DNA of 64,000 bases, from contig NZ_LNQB01000059.1 of NCBI RefSeq assembly GCF_001651875.1, positions 19,723-83,722 of the forward strand. Direction: 5' to 3'. This DNA comes from Sinorhizobium saheli. GTDB lineage: Bacteria; Pseudomonadota; Alphaproteobacteria; Rhizobiales; Rhizobiaceae. The translations under genes were made by a program, and so were the position numbers. Of the stretch, positions 44,582 to 55,364 are shown piece after piece (positions within the stretch are counted from its first letter, which is position 1; each line of letters starts with the position of its first letter). The notes under the pieces are model-generated. The model made no database searches. It was not told where the DNA came from and worked only from the letters and a program-made list of their open reading frames with translations.

Positions 44582-44878
44582 TCAGAGCACCTCGATCTTT
44601 TCCGGATGCACGACCTCGATGCGGGCCTCCGACAGAAGGTCCGCCATCGCCGTCTGAAAGGCTTTCAGATGCGGCTCGGCGAAATGCGCATCCACCGCCG
44701 CCCTGTCCTTCCAGGTCTCGACGAAAACCAGCATGTCGGGATCGTCGGGCTTGCGGTAGAGATCATAGCTGATGCAGCCCGCCTCCCGGCGCGTCGCCTC
44801 GATCAGCGGCCCGGCGAGCGCCACGACCTCGTCGCCCTTGCCCGCATGCGCCTTCAGATGTGCGATAACGTAAACCAT
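44582..44878 (-). CDS. Antibiotic biosynthesis monooxygenase (ABM/YgiN-like) domain protein
   Basis: This 98-residue single-domain protein has the ABM ferredoxin-like pattern ([49 protein letters not shown]). Relatives are quinol monooxygenases such as YgiN or haem-binding proteins. It sits 2 bases before ureE, so it is probably translated with the urease accessory genes. A functional link to urease is not known. Confidence 0.85.
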   Translation of the reverse strand: MVYVIAHLKAHAGKGDEVVALAGPLIEATRREAGCISYDLYRKPDDPDMLVFVETWKDRAAVDAHFAEPHLKAFQTAMADLLSEARIEVVHPEKIEVL

Positions 44879-45054
44879 TGAGACTCGCTATTCCCCGGAA
44901 GCAGAGGAAAACGGTGCGCAATTTTCCGCCCGCATCCTGCCTTTCGTCACTCTAGCAAGAAAAAGCCCCGGCGCCAGCAAGAAGGCGAAAATCCCTATGA
45001 TTTTCAGGAGCCTGCTTGTGGCAACCGAGGCCTGTCAGTCTCGAATGAAGAGGA

Positions 45055-45594
45055 TCAGGCCGCGAGCTTCTGCGACTTCAACGCCGCGAGAATGTTCTGC
45101 GGCGAGGAAATGCCGTAGGGGTCGCTGTCGCAATTGTCGGAGTAGCCTTCCTCTTCGAACCACTGTTCGACGACGCCGTTGTTGACGACGGCGGCATAGC
45201 GCCAGGAGCGCATGCCGAAGCCGAGATTGTCCTTGGCGACGAGCATGCCCATCTTGCGGGTGAACTCGCCCGAACCGTCCGGAATGAGCTTGACGTTTTC
45301 GAGGCTCTGCGACTTGCCCCAGGCATTCATCACGAAGGCGTCGTTGACCGAGATGCAGTAGATCTCGTTGATGCCGAGCGCACGGAACTCGGGCGCGAGC
45401 TTCTCGAAATCCGGGAGCTGGTAGGTCGAGCAGGTCGGGGTGAAGGCGCCCGGCAGCGAAAACAGCACGACGCGCTTGCCGGCGAAATAGTCGTCCGAGG
45501 TAACGTCCTGCCAGCGAAAAGGATTGGAGCCGCCGACGGACTCGTCGCGGACGCGGGTGCGGAAGGTTACAGCGGGAACTTTTCTGCCGAGCAT
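45055..45594 (-). CDS. Peroxiredoxin (Prx5/AhpE-like atypical 2-Cys group)
   Basis: This 179-residue peroxidase has the Prx5-type motif LFSLPGAFTPTCSTYQLP with the peroxidatic Cys, and a second Cys near residue 158 (YSDNCDSDPYG). It reduces peroxides using thiols. Three ATGs follow AAGGAG; the third (45594) has the best spacing. It lies between ureC and the ABM gene on the urease strand, but 667 bases of unrelated DNA separate it from ureC. Confidence 0.92.
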   Translation of the reverse strand: MLGRKVPAVTFRTRVRDESVGGSNPFRWQDVTSDDYFAGKRVVLFSLPGAFTPTCSTYQLPDFEKLAPEFRALGINEIYCISVNDAFVMNAWGKSQSLENVKLIPDGSGEFTRKMGMLVAKDNLGFGMRSWRYAAVVNNGVVEQWFEEEGYSDNCDSDPYGISSPQNILAALKSQKLAA

Positions 45595-45865
45595 CATCAT
45601 CTCCTTCGACTGGGCAGCCGGCCGTCAAGTCTTGGGAGGAACGACAGCCGGCGAAAGGGAAGGCCTCTTCTACCGAAGATTCCGCTGCAGTGCAGCATCA
45701 AAGCCCGATTCAGTGGGTGGCGCATGGCAGCCTTGCGATGAACGCATGGCTGCCACCTGCGGCGATCCGGTCCGGAAGAAGAAGCGGAAATTCAGGGAAC
45801 CTCCGCTCGACTTTTGTGGTCCTTCTTATACGGGTGGCGACAGGTACGAGAAACCATCAGGTCCT

Positions 45866-46178
45866 ATGCAAAAGCTTATCGATATAGAGGAGTCTCAAAT
45901 TTGGCGTGGCGCAATCTTCCGCGTCAAAGGCTCTTACCCTTACGAAGAAACCGTGGACTTCATGGTCGTCGAGACAACTGACAAAGAACGTCCTTTGGGT
46001 ATTATGGTGGCCACAGGGTTATTCAGCGGGACACACCTTCGTTCATCTTCCGCCTGAAGCCTTTGTCTTAAGAACCGCGTCCATCTCTGTCGCCTGGCTA
46101 AAGGTCAACTGGTCAACATGGGTCTATCCGGATTGTCCGGTCGAAGACGTTCTCTTCATGGAACGCTATGTGCTCTGA
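45866..46178 (+). pseudogene. Frameshifted Imm45-like immunity protein gene
   Basis: Two overlapping frames join into one protein of about 103 residues. The first frame from ATG 45866 reads MQKLIDIEESQIWRGAIFRV and YPYEETVDFMVVE; the second continues from GYSAGHTFVHLPPEAF to WSTWVYPDCPVEDVLFMERY. One extra G in the GGG run at 46016-46018 explains the shift, since the combined length is 104 codons plus one base. The pattern resembles Imm45 immunity proteins of polymorphic toxin systems. Base composition is lower in GC than the neighbours, and no toxin gene is seen nearby. A sequencing error is the alternative explanation. Confidence 0.55.
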
Positions 46179-46261
46179 AGCAGCCAGCAAACATCCGACG
46201 CCCACCAACTTTTGAAGCGGTGCTGGATGAGCACGGACAGCGCACCTAATGCGAGCACGTC

Positions 46262-47974
<1,713 letters not shown>

Positions 47975-47978
47975 GGGT

Positions 47979-48629
47979 TCAGGCTCCTTGGGGCAAGTCT
48001 GACGGATGGGATTGATGAAGGCGGCTGAGCCGCCCCGCGGCCGCGAGCGCGTCGACATAGCGGCGCTCGGCGGCGAAGGGGTGCCATTCCCAGCCGCTGT
48101 GGCCGAAGCCGGCTAGCACGACCTCGTCGCCGGCCGAGGCGACGCGGGCGAGCACATCGGCGACGACCACGAGGCCGCTCGACGGCGCGACATAGGGCGA
48201 CGGCTCGAAACGGGCGAGATCGCGTTCCAGCGCTTCATGTGTCTCGGCCGGGATGACGCGGTGCTTACGGCCGGTTGCCCGCGCGAAGCTGTCGAAGCCG
48301 GCGGTGTAGTCGTCACAGAGATCGTCGAGGTCCGGATGCGTCGCCGCGAGCGCCGCGCGCATCGCCGCGAACTTGGCGCCGGAGCGCACGCTCCATATCT
48401 CGCGGGCCTGCCGGACGGGCGCCGACGTCTTCCAGCGGCCGCCGCCGAGCATCGCCAGCGCCGGGCGGCCGGTGTTGCAGACGGCGACGATATCGGTCCT
48501 CGCCCCGCCCCTGCCGGCCGAGCGGCAATCGTTGAACCGGATCACCAGGTCCGCGGCATCGATCCTTGCGGCAGCGCCCTCCGGCACCTCGCCATTGCCT
48601 ACGATCATGATGACGCGGCGGTTTCTCAA
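47979..48629 (-). CDS. GT29 (sialyltransferase)-like 'urease operon accessory' protein
   Basis: This 216-residue protein begins [18 protein letters not shown] and continues [14 protein letters not shown], like the L-sialyl motif region of GT29-type proteins (GNG...D..D.V.RFN). It has no signal peptide or membrane helix. The TTG start at 48629 is preceded by GGAGAA at 8 bases and lies 3 bases after the previous stop. It is 4 bases before ureC, so it is clearly part of the urease operon. Rhizobial genomes carry such genes as urease accessory proteins of unknown role; whether it transfers a sugar is untested. Confidence 0.75.
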   Translation of the reverse strand: MRNRRVIMIVGNGEVPEGAAARIDAADLVIRFNDCRSAGRGGARTDIVAVCNTGRPALAMLGGGRWKTSAPVRQAREIWSVRSGAKFAAMRAALAATHPDLDDLCDDYTAGFDSFARATGRKHRVIPAETHEALERDLARFEPSPYVAPSSGLVVVADVLARVASAGDEVVLAGFGHSGWEWHPFAAERRYVDALAAAGRLSRLHQSHPSDLPQGA

Positions 48630-48632
48630 CGG

Positions 48633-49055
48633 TCAGTTCTCCGCGGATTCCACGAGCTGTTTCAGTTCGCTCGTACGCTTGCGCGTCAGCTCTGCGAGAC
48701 AGCCGGAAACCAGCATGGGCTCCATCGAGCCGCCGCGCGCCTCGAAGCCGGCGAGTTCGCACTGGCCGTCGCGATAGCCGATCCAGGCCCGCTGCGCCTT
48801 CTTCAAGGCCTCGACGGCCCCGGCATAGGCCTTGTCGATGCCGCCCAGTTCCTTGTCGGTTTCCTGCATCGCGGCCATTGCCTGCTTGTAGGCCTTGTTC
48901 AGTTCGGCGTCGGCCGCGCGGTAGTCACGATCGGCGCAGATGTTCAAATCCATCTGCGCCACGGCGTTCCGGCAGTCCACCTGCGGCTCTTCCTGGGCAT
49001 GCGCCGAAGTCGCCGAAATCAAGAGCAGGCAGATTACGGGGGCGACCGCCCTCAT
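48633..49055 (-). CDS. Periplasmic DUF1311/LprI-like protein
   Basis: This 140-residue protein has a signal peptide ([20 protein letters not shown]) and a DUF1311 domain with cysteines in [26 protein letters not shown] and [15 protein letters not shown]. LprI-type members inhibit lysozyme. The ATG overlaps the ureB stop by 4 bases, so it is translated with urease genes even though its product is exported. Confidence 0.85.
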   Translation of the reverse strand: MRAVAPVICLLLISATSAHAQEEPQVDCRNAVAQMDLNICADRDYRAADAELNKAYKQAMAAMQETDKELGGIDKAYAGAVEALKKAQRAWIGYRDGQCELAGFEARGGSMEPMLVSGCLAELTRKRTSELKQLVESAEN

Positions 49056-49357
49056 AGCTTGCCCATCACCTGCTGACGGAAACCGTATACCTCGCGCTTG
49101 CCCGAAAGCGGGATGAGCGTCACCTGCCGGGTCTGCCCCGGCTCGAAGCGAACGGCCGTGCCGGCCGGAATGTCGAGCCGCTTGCCGCGCGCGGCATCCC
49201 GGTCGAAGACGAGGCCGGGATTGGTTTCCGCGAAATGGTAGTGGCTGCCGACCTGCACCGGCCGGTCGCCGGAGTTGGAGACCTCGATGGTCACGGTCTC
49301 GAGCCCGGCATTGAGCTCGATCTCGCCCGCGGCTGCGATGATTTCCCCTGGAATCAT
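49052..49357 (-). CDS. ureB: Urease subunit beta UreB
   Basis: This 101-residue subunit shows [31 protein letters not shown] and the C-terminal [12 protein letters not shown] typical of UreB. It forms part of the structural core with UreA and UreC. A longer frame overlapping the DUF1272 gene was rejected. Confidence 0.97.
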   Translation of the reverse strand: MIPGEIIAAAGEIELNAGLETVTIEVSNSGDRPVQVGSHYHFAETNPGLVFDRDAARGKRLDIPAGTAVRFEPGQTRQVTLIPLSGKREVYGFRQQVMGKL

Positions 49358-49368
49358 GATCGTTCCCC

Positions 49369-49623
49369 TTATGCCGCTTGCTCTGGTGCGCAGCCTTGCG
49401 GCTTCAGGACGCGCTCCGTCAATGCCGGATATTTCTTCAGCATTGCGGCCGGACGCACCGGACGGCGGACCAGTTCGCCGCCGCAATTCGGGCAGATCCC
49501 GCCGAGCTTCGCCTCGGCGCAATCGGCACAGAACGTACATTCGAACGTGCAGATCATCGCCTCGCGGCTTTCCGGCGGCAGGTCGCGGTCGCAGCATTCG
49601 CAGTTCGGGCGCAAGCTCAGCAT
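49369..49623 (-). CDS. DUF1272 zinc-ribbon protein
   Basis: This 84-residue protein has four cysteine pairs ([24 protein letters not shown]), consistent with zinc binding as in DUF1272. It lies 10-11 bases from both ureA and ureB, so it belongs to the urease operon. Its function is unknown; a metal or redox role is a guess. Confidence 0.85.
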   Translation of the reverse strand: MLSLRPNCECCDRDLPPESREAMICTFECTFCADCAEAKLGGICPNCGGELVRRPVRPAAMLKKYPALTERVLKPQGCAPEQAA

Positions 49624-49633
49624 CGCGCGGCTC

Positions 49634-49936
49634 CTAGCGGATGGGCTCGTGGACGGTGACGAGCTTCGTTCCGTCCGGGAACGTCGCCTCGATCTGGATG
49701 TCGTGGATCATCTCGGCGATCCCCTCCATCACCTGGTCGCGGGTGAGCACATGCGCGCCCGCCTCCATCAGTTCGGCGACGGAACGGCCGTCCCGCGCGC
49801 CCTCGACGACGAAGTCCGTGATGAGGGCGATCGCCTCGGGATGATTGAGTTTCACGCCCCGCTCCAACCGCCGGCGCGCGACCATCGCCGCCATGGAAAT
49901 CAACAGCTTGTCCTTTTCACGCGGTGTCAGATTCAT
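49634..49936 (-). CDS. ureA: Urease subunit gamma UreA
   Basis: This 100-residue subunit shows [38 protein letters not shown] and [19 protein letters not shown], all typical of UreA. It is separated from ureB by a DUF1272 gene. Confidence 0.98.
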   Translation of the reverse strand: MNLTPREKDKLLISMAAMVARRRLERGVKLNHPEAIALITDFVVEGARDGRSVAELMEAGAHVLTRDQVMEGIAEMIHDIQIEATFPDGTKLVTVHEPIR

Positions 49937-49965
49937 GCGGGCGCGCCATCCAGTTCGATTGCGGA

Positions 49966-50799
49966 TCAGAGAGTCCAGACTTTCGGCACAGAAGCGTCCT
50001 TACGCAAGTGCGAAATCATGGGAAGAAGGATTTTTCTGAGCGCGAAGCCGTCGGCGGCCGCGACGCGGGCGACGATCTTGTCGCGGCCGCCGACCCGGTT
50101 ATGGCTGACGCCCGATTGCGCCCGTCCATCGAGTAAGCCCCGCAGTTTCGTAAGCATGGCCTCGCAATCCCGTGCGACGTAGAGAAGCGTCGCGAAAGCG
50201 GCTGCGCCATCGAGCACGGCGCGCCGCGCGGCGAGGTCGGCGACGTCGTTGCCGAGGGCGAGGTTCTCCGCATGGATCGGCCTGCCGCCGCTCGAAATCC
50301 GCCAGCGATCTCGGAAGAGGCCCGTGTGAACCACTTCGCCCATGGCCTTCCGGCCGAGCAGCACGGCTTCGACCGCGAGGAAGGATGCATCATCGGCGAG
50401 CTCGACCTCGAGCGAGCGCGTCAGCGAGGCGCGATCGAAAAGGATCGTTTCCTGCGGCAGCCAGTCGACGCGGGCGCGGGCCGCGACCGAAATGCGCGTG
50501 TCGATATCGGCCGTGCCGGAACTTGCCTTGTAGATCTTTTCGCAGGCCTGCGTCGTCAGCGTCAGGCTCGTCCCCTCGCCGGCCTCGAAGGCCCAGTTCA
50601 GCCGGTCGCCACCCGTGACCCCGCCGGACGAGTTGATGAGCACCGCTTCCATCGACGCATCGAACGTCTTCGGCAGGCGGATCTTGGCGCAGCCCTCCTG
50701 GTAGAGTTCGGCGACGCGCATGCGGCCGCCCTGAGACTTGGCAGCGAGCCGCCCCTTTCCCCACGCCCTTTGCGGGGCGATGATCGCTCTGTCTTCCAT
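49966..50799 (-). CDS. ureD: Urease accessory protein UreD
   Basis: This 277-residue protein has UreD motifs: [47 protein letters not shown]. It binds apo-urease and recruits UreF and UreG. ATG at 50799 gives the usual start ([14 protein letters not shown]); an extension to 50844 is possible. It opens the leftward urease operon, 29 bases before ureA. Confidence 0.95.
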   Translation of the reverse strand: MEDRAIIAPQRAWGKGRLAAKSQGGRMRVAELYQEGCAKIRLPKTFDASMEAVLINSSGGVTGGDRLNWAFEAGEGTSLTLTTQACEKIYKASSGTADIDTRISVAARARVDWLPQETILFDRASLTRSLEVELADDASFLAVEAVLLGRKAMGEVVHTGLFRDRWRISSGGRPIHAENLALGNDVADLAARRAVLDGAAAFATLLYVARDCEAMLTKLRGLLDGRAQSGVSHNRVGGRDKIVARVAAADGFALRKILLPMISHLRKDASVPKVWTL

Positions 50800-50959
50800 G
50801 AAAGGCCGTCGGATTCTCTGCCGGCGCTGCCGCGCGACCGGCATTCGGTCATTCGATGCGGGCCATCGTCGGCAACCGGGAAGCCAAAGTCAAGCCATTG
50901 CTTTCGCAAGCGGAATCCGGGATGGAGATACGCCGGGCCCGCTGCGCTGGTCACCCGCA

Positions 50960-50988
50960 ACAGAAGGGGCGCCGACATCGCGGCGCCC
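50960..50988 (-). terminator. Hairpin downstream of the haloperoxidase-type hydrolase
   Basis: An 8-bp perfect stem (GGGCGCCG/CGGCGCCC, loop of 6) lies at 50967-50988 and on the minus strand is followed by CTTCTGTT. It is 30 bases beyond the hydrolase stop. Confidence 0.5.
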
Positions 50989-51017
50989 TCATCGCGGCCA
51001 CCGGCCGCACTTGCGGC

Positions 51018-52016
51018 TCAGGAGCGTGCAAACTCCAGCAGATCCTTGTTCAACTGCTCCTTGTGCGTGTCGGTGATGCCGTGCGGGGCGCCCGGATAGA
51101 CCTTCAACTCCGCATGCGGGATGAGCTTCTTCGAGGCGCGCGCCGCTTGATCGATCGGCACGATCTGGTCGTCGTCGCCATGGATGATGAGCGTCGGGAC
51201 GTCGAACTTCTTCAGATCCTCGGTGAAGTCCGTCTGCGAGAAGGCGACGATCGAGTCATAGGTGTTCTTGTGGCCGGCCGTCATGCCCTGCAGCCAGAAA
51301 CTGTCGATCATGCCCTGGGAGGGCTTCGCGCCGGGGCGATTGAAGCCGAAGAACGGACCCGAGGCGATGTCCCTGTAAAGCTGCGAGCGATCGGCGAGGC
51401 TTGCGGCCTGCAGACCGTCGAACACCTCCTTCGGCAGGCCGCCAGGATTTTTCTCGGTCTTGACCATCAGCGGCGGCACGGCGGCAATCAATCCCGCCTT
51501 GGCGACGCGGCCGGTGCCGTGGCGGCCGATATAGCGGGCGACTTCACCGCCGCCGGTGGAGAAGCCGGCGAGGAAAATGCCCTTCAGGTCCAATTGCTCG
51601 ATCAGTTCGGCAAGATCGTCGGCATAGTGATCCATGTCGTTGCCGTCCCAGGGCTGGCTCGAGCGGCCGTGACCGCGGCGATCATGTGTGACGACGCGGA
51701 ATCCGTTGCTGGCGAGATGGAAGGCTTGCGCTTCCCAGCTATCGGACGAAAGCGGCCAGCCATGGCTGAGGATGACCACCGGCCCGTCCTTCGGACCCCA
51801 GTCCTTGTAGTAGATTTCGACACCGTCGCGCGTGGTGATCCGGCTGCCGGCGGCCGCTGCCGCCGCGGCGGCGGGAGATGCCGCGCCGGCGCTCGCCGCC
51901 GCGGCCGGGCCGGCCGCGGAGAACGCCGCGGCAGCGCCGGCAGCACCGAGTGCACCGGCCAGCATCTCTCTCCTCGAGAGATCATTCACAACAGTCCGTG
52001 CTTGAACCTCAGTCAT
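51018..52016 (-). CDS. Tat-exported alpha/beta hydrolase (non-haem haloperoxidase type)
   Basis: This 332-residue protein has a twin-arginine-like leader ([20 protein letters not shown]) followed by an Ala/Gly-rich spacer, then an alpha/beta hydrolase domain with oxyanion region [11 protein letters not shown], nucleophile elbow [13 protein letters not shown], acid GDDDQIVP and catalytic His in PHGITDTH. This resembles cofactor-free chloroperoxidases and perhydrolases. It is divergent from an OhrR-type gene and probably induced by organic peroxides. Confidence 0.88.
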   Translation of the reverse strand: MTEVQARTVVNDLSRREMLAGALGAAGAAAAFSAAGPAAAASAGAASPAAAAAAAAGSRITTRDGVEIYYKDWGPKDGPVVILSHGWPLSSDSWEAQAFHLASNGFRVVTHDRRGHGRSSQPWDGNDMDHYADDLAELIEQLDLKGIFLAGFSTGGGEVARYIGRHGTGRVAKAGLIAAVPPLMVKTEKNPGGLPKEVFDGLQAASLADRSQLYRDIASGPFFGFNRPGAKPSQGMIDSFWLQGMTAGHKNTYDSIVAFSQTDFTEDLKKFDVPTLIIHGDDDQIVPIDQAARASKKLIPHAELKVYPGAPHGITDTHKEQLNKDLLEFARS

Positions 52017-52070
52017 CGAAGTGCTCCTTTCCAGGATGAGCGTTGCGGCTTTTTCTATCTTTCCGATTAA

Positions 52071-52172
52071 ATCGCACGCGATATATATAAGCACGGTGGC
52101 GATTAAATCGTGCACGATATTTATCTTTGTAGTTTTCGCCTGTCAATACCTTGCGACTATATCGCGAACGAT
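52071..52172. promoter_or_regulatory. Three ATCG-N4-CGAT operator-like palindromes
   Basis: ATCG-CACG-CGAT (52071-52082), ATCG-TGCA-CGAT (52107-52118, fully palindromic) and ATCG-CGAA-CGAT (52161-52172) lie in the 190-base gap between the divergent hydrolase and MarR genes. Flanks are AT-rich (AAATCG...CGATAT). Centres are 36 and 54 bases apart. Binding by the adjacent OhrR-like regulator is inferred. Confidence 0.7.
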
Positions 52173-52206
52173 TTATTTTCCACTTTCGGCAATCGGGGTG
52201 AAGGCA

Positions 52207-52659
52207 ATGGCAAAAGTGGTCCCTCCCTCATCAGAGGATCTCATGCAGCTCGACAATTTCCTGTGCTTTGCGATCTATTCCGCAAACCACGCCTTCACGC
52301 GGGTCTACAAGCCGCTCCTTGACGAGTTGGACCTCACCTATCCGCAATATCTTGTCATGGTGGTGCTGTGGGAGAAAGACGACCAGACCGTCGGGAGCCT
52401 CGGCGAGAAGCTCTTCCTGGAATCGAGCACGCTCACCCCCATGCTGAAACGCCTCGAGGCCATGGGCTATGTCGCCAGGGTCCGCGACAAGGTGGACGAG
52501 CGGCAAGTGCGCGTGCGCCTGACCGAGACCGGCCGCGCCTTGAAGGAAAAAGCACGCGGCGTCCCGCTCGGCATCGCCGACGCGACTGGCATGGAGCCGG
52601 CGGAGATCGTGCGGCTCAAACAGGAGATAGCGGCGCTCCGCGCGTCATTGCTACGGTAG
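52207..52659 (+). CDS. OhrR-like MarR family regulator
   Basis: This 150-residue protein has the OhrR N-terminal signature [16 protein letters not shown] with the peroxide-sensing Cys20, and a winged helix ([39 protein letters not shown]). OhrR proteins release DNA when this Cys is oxidised by organic hydroperoxides. No ohr gene is adjacent; the divergent hydrolase is the likely target. Its TAG stop lies at the edge of the dispersed repeat copy 2. Confidence 0.92.
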   Translation: MAKVVPPSSEDLMQLDNFLCFAIYSANHAFTRVYKPLLDELDLTYPQYLVMVVLWEKDDQTVGSLGEKLFLESSTLTPMLKRLEAMGYVARVRDKVDERQVRVRLTETGRALKEKARGVPLGIADATGMEPAEIVRLKQEIAALRASLLR

Positions 52660-52754
52660 AGCGGGATGCGCTCACATGCGTTCGCGCCACCGCTCTATCC
52701 TGTTTGTTTTTGCCGCGTGCGACGTCACGTGATTCCCTGACTGCAAAATGCTCC
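52658..52754 (-). repeat. Dispersed intergenic repeat, copy 2
   Basis: This is closely similar to 235-336 in reverse orientation. It begins at the stop codon of the OhrR-like gene, as copy 1 begins at the stop of the first ORF. Confidence 0.8.
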
Positions 52755-52770
52755 AGCCGGCGTTGGATCC

Positions 52771-52837
52771 CCGATTTACGGAGACAGACATTCAGCAACC
52801 CAACATTTGCGCGTCGGAGAAGACGCGGGCGCTGTAG
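52771..52837 (+). repeat. Palindromic intergenic motif, copy C (with hairpin tail)
   Basis: CCGATTTACGGA followed by CATTCAGCAACC is a degenerate relative of the motifs at 11739 and 59743. It is followed by a CGCGTC/GACGCG hairpin and GCGCTGTAG. The 378-base gap 52660-53037 therefore holds two different repeats plus the livJ terminator and no gene. Confidence 0.5.
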
Positions 52838-52983
52838 GTTGATCGAGCGCGGCCCCGTTCTGAGCGCGGCGCGCTGCAACCTCCTCTACGCTTGCAATCC
52901 AGTGGAGAGATACCGCCTGCAGTCGCGGGGCGTCCTGCCGCGGAGTTCCGCCATGCGGCTCGCATCCGCGACCGTCCATACGC

Positions 52984-53011
52984 AAAAGACCCGGCGTCTT
53001 CACGCCGGGTC
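52984..53011 (-). terminator. Terminator of the liv operon
   Basis: A perfect 10-bp stem (GACCCGGCGT/ACGCCGGGTC, tetraloop) is followed on the minus strand by four T residues. It lies 26 bases after the livJ stop. Confidence 0.9.
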
Positions 53012-53037
53012 CCGAAATTCGCTCCTACGGAACGAGA

Positions 53038-54156
53038 CTATTCGTTCTGGAAGTAGGTGTACTTGCCGTCATCACCCTTCTTCCAGGTGTACATGACGTA
53101 GTCCGGGCGGGTGATGTCGCCCTTTTCATCATAGCCGAGTTCGCCGATTGCGGTCTTCCACGGGCCCTTGGCTTTGATGGCTTCGGCAACAGCCTGCGGG
53201 TCGTTGCCGCCGGCGGCCTTGGCGGCTTCCGCGATCACCTGGAGGGCTGCATAGGCGTAAAGCGTGTAGGCTTCCGGTTCGAAGCCGGCGGCGCGGAACT
53301 TCTCGACGAGTTCCTTCGAAGCCGGGTTCTTGCGCGGATCCGGCGCGAAGGTCATCAGCGTGCCGTCGACGGCGTCGCCAGCGATCGAAGCCAGCTCGTT
53401 CGAAACGATGCCGTCGCCCGACATGAAGGTTGCCTTCAAGCCCTGGTCCTTCATCTGGCGCATGATCAGGCCCGCTTCGGTGTGCAGGCCGCCGTAGTAG
53501 ACGACCGATACGCCGGCTTCCTTCATCTTGGCGATCAGCGCCGAGAAGTCCTTGTCGCCGATATTGATGCCTTCGTAGAGGGCTTCGGTCAGGCCGGCTT
53601 CGCCCATCGCCTTCTTGGTTTCGTCGGCAAGGCCCTGGCCATAGGGCGTCTTGTCATGAACGACGGCGATCTTGGCGTCCTTGTAGTTGGCCGCGAGGAA
53701 AGCGCCGGCGACGGCGCCCTGCTGGTCGTCACGGCCGCAGGTGCGGAACGTGTTCCACAGGCCGCGCTCGGTGAACTGCGGGTTGGTCGCGGCCGGGGTG
53801 ATCTGCAGGATGCCGTTTTCGGCATAGACTTCCGAGGCCGGGATCGACACGCCGGAGTTGAAGTGACCGACCACGAACTTCACACCGTCGGCAACGAACT
53901 TGTTGGCGACCGAAATGCCCTGCTTGGCGTCGGAAACGTCGTCGCCGAGCACGATCTTGACCTGTTCCCCATTGATGCCGCCTGCAGCGTTGATGTCCGC
54001 AGCCGCCTGCTCCGCACCTTTCTGGAGCTGGGCGCCGAACGCGGCATTCGGACCCGTCAGCGGGCCACCGACGCCGACCAGGAGATCAGCCCATGCGGTG
54101 CCGCTGAAGGCGACCATTGCTGTCAGCGCCACAGCCGACAGAAGAGACTTTTTCAT
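53038..54156 (-). CDS. livJ: Branched-chain amino acid ABC transporter substrate-binding protein
   Basis: This 372-residue protein has a signal peptide ([21 protein letters not shown]) and the Leu/Ile/Val-binding fold ([66 protein letters not shown]). It feeds LivHMGF. A longer frame to 54261 was rejected because it precedes the signal peptide. It is the last gene of the operon. Confidence 0.95.
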   Translation of the reverse strand: MKKSLLSAVALTAMVAFSGTAWADLLVGVGGPLTGPNAAFGAQLQKGAEQAAADINAAGGINGEQVKIVLGDDVSDAKQGISVANKFVADGVKFVVGHFNSGVSIPASEVYAENGILQITPAATNPQFTERGLWNTFRTCGRDDQQGAVAGAFLAANYKDAKIAVVHDKTPYGQGLADETKKAMGEAGLTEALYEGINIGDKDFSALIAKMKEAGVSVVYYGGLHTEAGLIMRQMKDQGLKATFMSGDGIVSNELASIAGDAVDGTLMTFAPDPRKNPASKELVEKFRAAGFEPEAYTLYAYAALQVIAEAAKAAGGNDPQAVAEAIKAKGPWKTAIGELGYDEKGDITRPDYVMYTWKKGDDGKYTYFQNE

Positions 54157-54272
54157 CTTGTTACTCCCAAATATTTCGAGCGGGTCTCGTTTCATAAGCC
54201 TGCGCAATGCCCACCATAATTGCGCCGGTGTTCGTTCGCACCGGCCGCACCCGACCGGCACGCGCTGTTCCC

Positions 54273-54617
54273 TTATTTGGCCTTCCAGGAGAAAGGTGAG
54301 GTCTTCTCGTAGAGCCAGTAATAGTTATTCGCCATCTGCCTGGTCCGGTAATACCGGTAACCAAGGGTAGCAAACAACAAAAGTACGATCGTGTCCACGA
54401 TATAGTACTGCAGGCTGAGCATCGTGCCGCCGAAAAGTGCGTGGTGCACGAAGCGGATACCAAGTCCCAGGAGGGCGACGTAGAGGAGCAGCCGCGGAAG
54501 CTCTCCCCAGCTCTCCGCGACGCTCTTGCCCGTCCGCCATGCGGTCCAGCCCCCGAGGACGCAGGTGATGAACAGAAACTGGCCGATGGAGGCTTCTTCG
54601 TAGAGAATTCCCTGCAT
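54273..54617 (-). CDS. DUF6867-like small membrane protein of the liv operon
   Basis: This 114-residue protein has three or four hydrophobic segments ([54 protein letters not shown]) and a conserved-looking C-terminus ([15 protein letters not shown]). It lies 21 bases after livF and before livJ, so it is probably an accessory of this transporter. Its role is unknown; the DUF6867 assignment is from memory. Confidence 0.7.
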   Translation of the reverse strand: MQGILYEEASIGQFLFITCVLGGWTAWRTGKSVAESWGELPRLLLYVALLGLGIRFVHHALFGGTMLSLQYYIVDTIVLLLFATLGYRYYRTRQMANNYYWLYEKTSPFSWKAK

Positions 54618-54638
54618 GTCACATAACTCCAGCGCGCA

Positions 54639-55364
54639 TCAATGGCGGCCGCCTTCGAGATAGGCCGCGCGGACTTCCGGATTGGCGAGGAGATCCTTGC
54701 CCGTCCCGCTCATCGTTACCCGGCCGTTGACCAGAACGTAGGCGCGGTCGGAGAGCTTCAGCGCTCCGAAGGCGTTCTGCTCGACGAGGAACACGGTGAG
54801 GCCCTCTTGCTTGTTGAGCTTCTTGATCGCATCGAAAATGCCCTTGACGATCAGCGGCGCCAGACCGAGCGACGGCTCGTCGAGCAGCAGGAGCTTCGGG
54901 CGCGCCATCAGCGCCCGGCCGATCGACAGCATCTGCTGTTCGCCGCCCGAGAGCGTTCCGCCGCGCTGGGCCTGGCGCTCCTTGAGCCGCGGGAAGAGCG
55001 TGAAGACCTTCTCCACGTCTTCCTTGAAGTGCTTCAGCTCGTCGAGGCTCGCACCCATCTGGAGGTTCTCGAGCACCGTCATGCGCGGGAAAATCCGCCG
55101 TCCTTCCGGCGATTGCGCGATCCTGAGGCGTGCGATCTCATGGGTCGGCAGCCGGGTGATGTCCTGGCCTTCGAAATGGACCGAACCGGTGCGCGCCTGC
55201 GGACTGCCGCAGATCGTCATCATCAGCGTCGATTTGCCGGCACCATTCGCGCCGATCAGCGAAACGATCTCGCCGCGATGGACCTCGACATCGACGCCGT
55301 TCAGGGCGCGGATGTTGCCGTAATAGGTCTCGACGCCTCTCACATGCAGCAGGGGAGCGGTCAT
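54639..55364 (-). CDS. livF: Branched-chain amino acid ABC transporter ATP-binding protein LivF
   Basis: This 241-residue ATPase has Walker A (GANGAGKSTL), signature LSGGEQQMLSIGRAL, Walker B (LLLLDEPSLGLAP) and switch (VEQNAFGAL). It overlaps livG by 4 bases and pairs with it on LivHM. Confidence 0.96.
   Translation of the reverse strand: MTAPLLHVRGVETYYGNIRALNGVDVEVHRGEIVSLIGANGAGKSTLMMTICGSPQARTGSVHFEGQDITRLPTHEIARLRIAQSPEGRRIFPRMTVLENLQMGASLDELKHFKEDVEKVFTLFPRLKERQAQRGGTLSGGEQQMLSIGRALMARPKLLLLDEPSLGLAPLIVKGIFDAIKKLNKQEGLTVFLVEQNAFGALKLSDRAYVLVNGRVTMSGTGKDLLANPEVRAAYLEGGRH

Noticed and set aside
45524..45865. Upstream extension of the Imm45-like frame
   Set aside because: It overlaps the peroxiredoxin 5' end on the other strand and shows no conserved pattern; the immunity-like similarity begins at ATG 45866.
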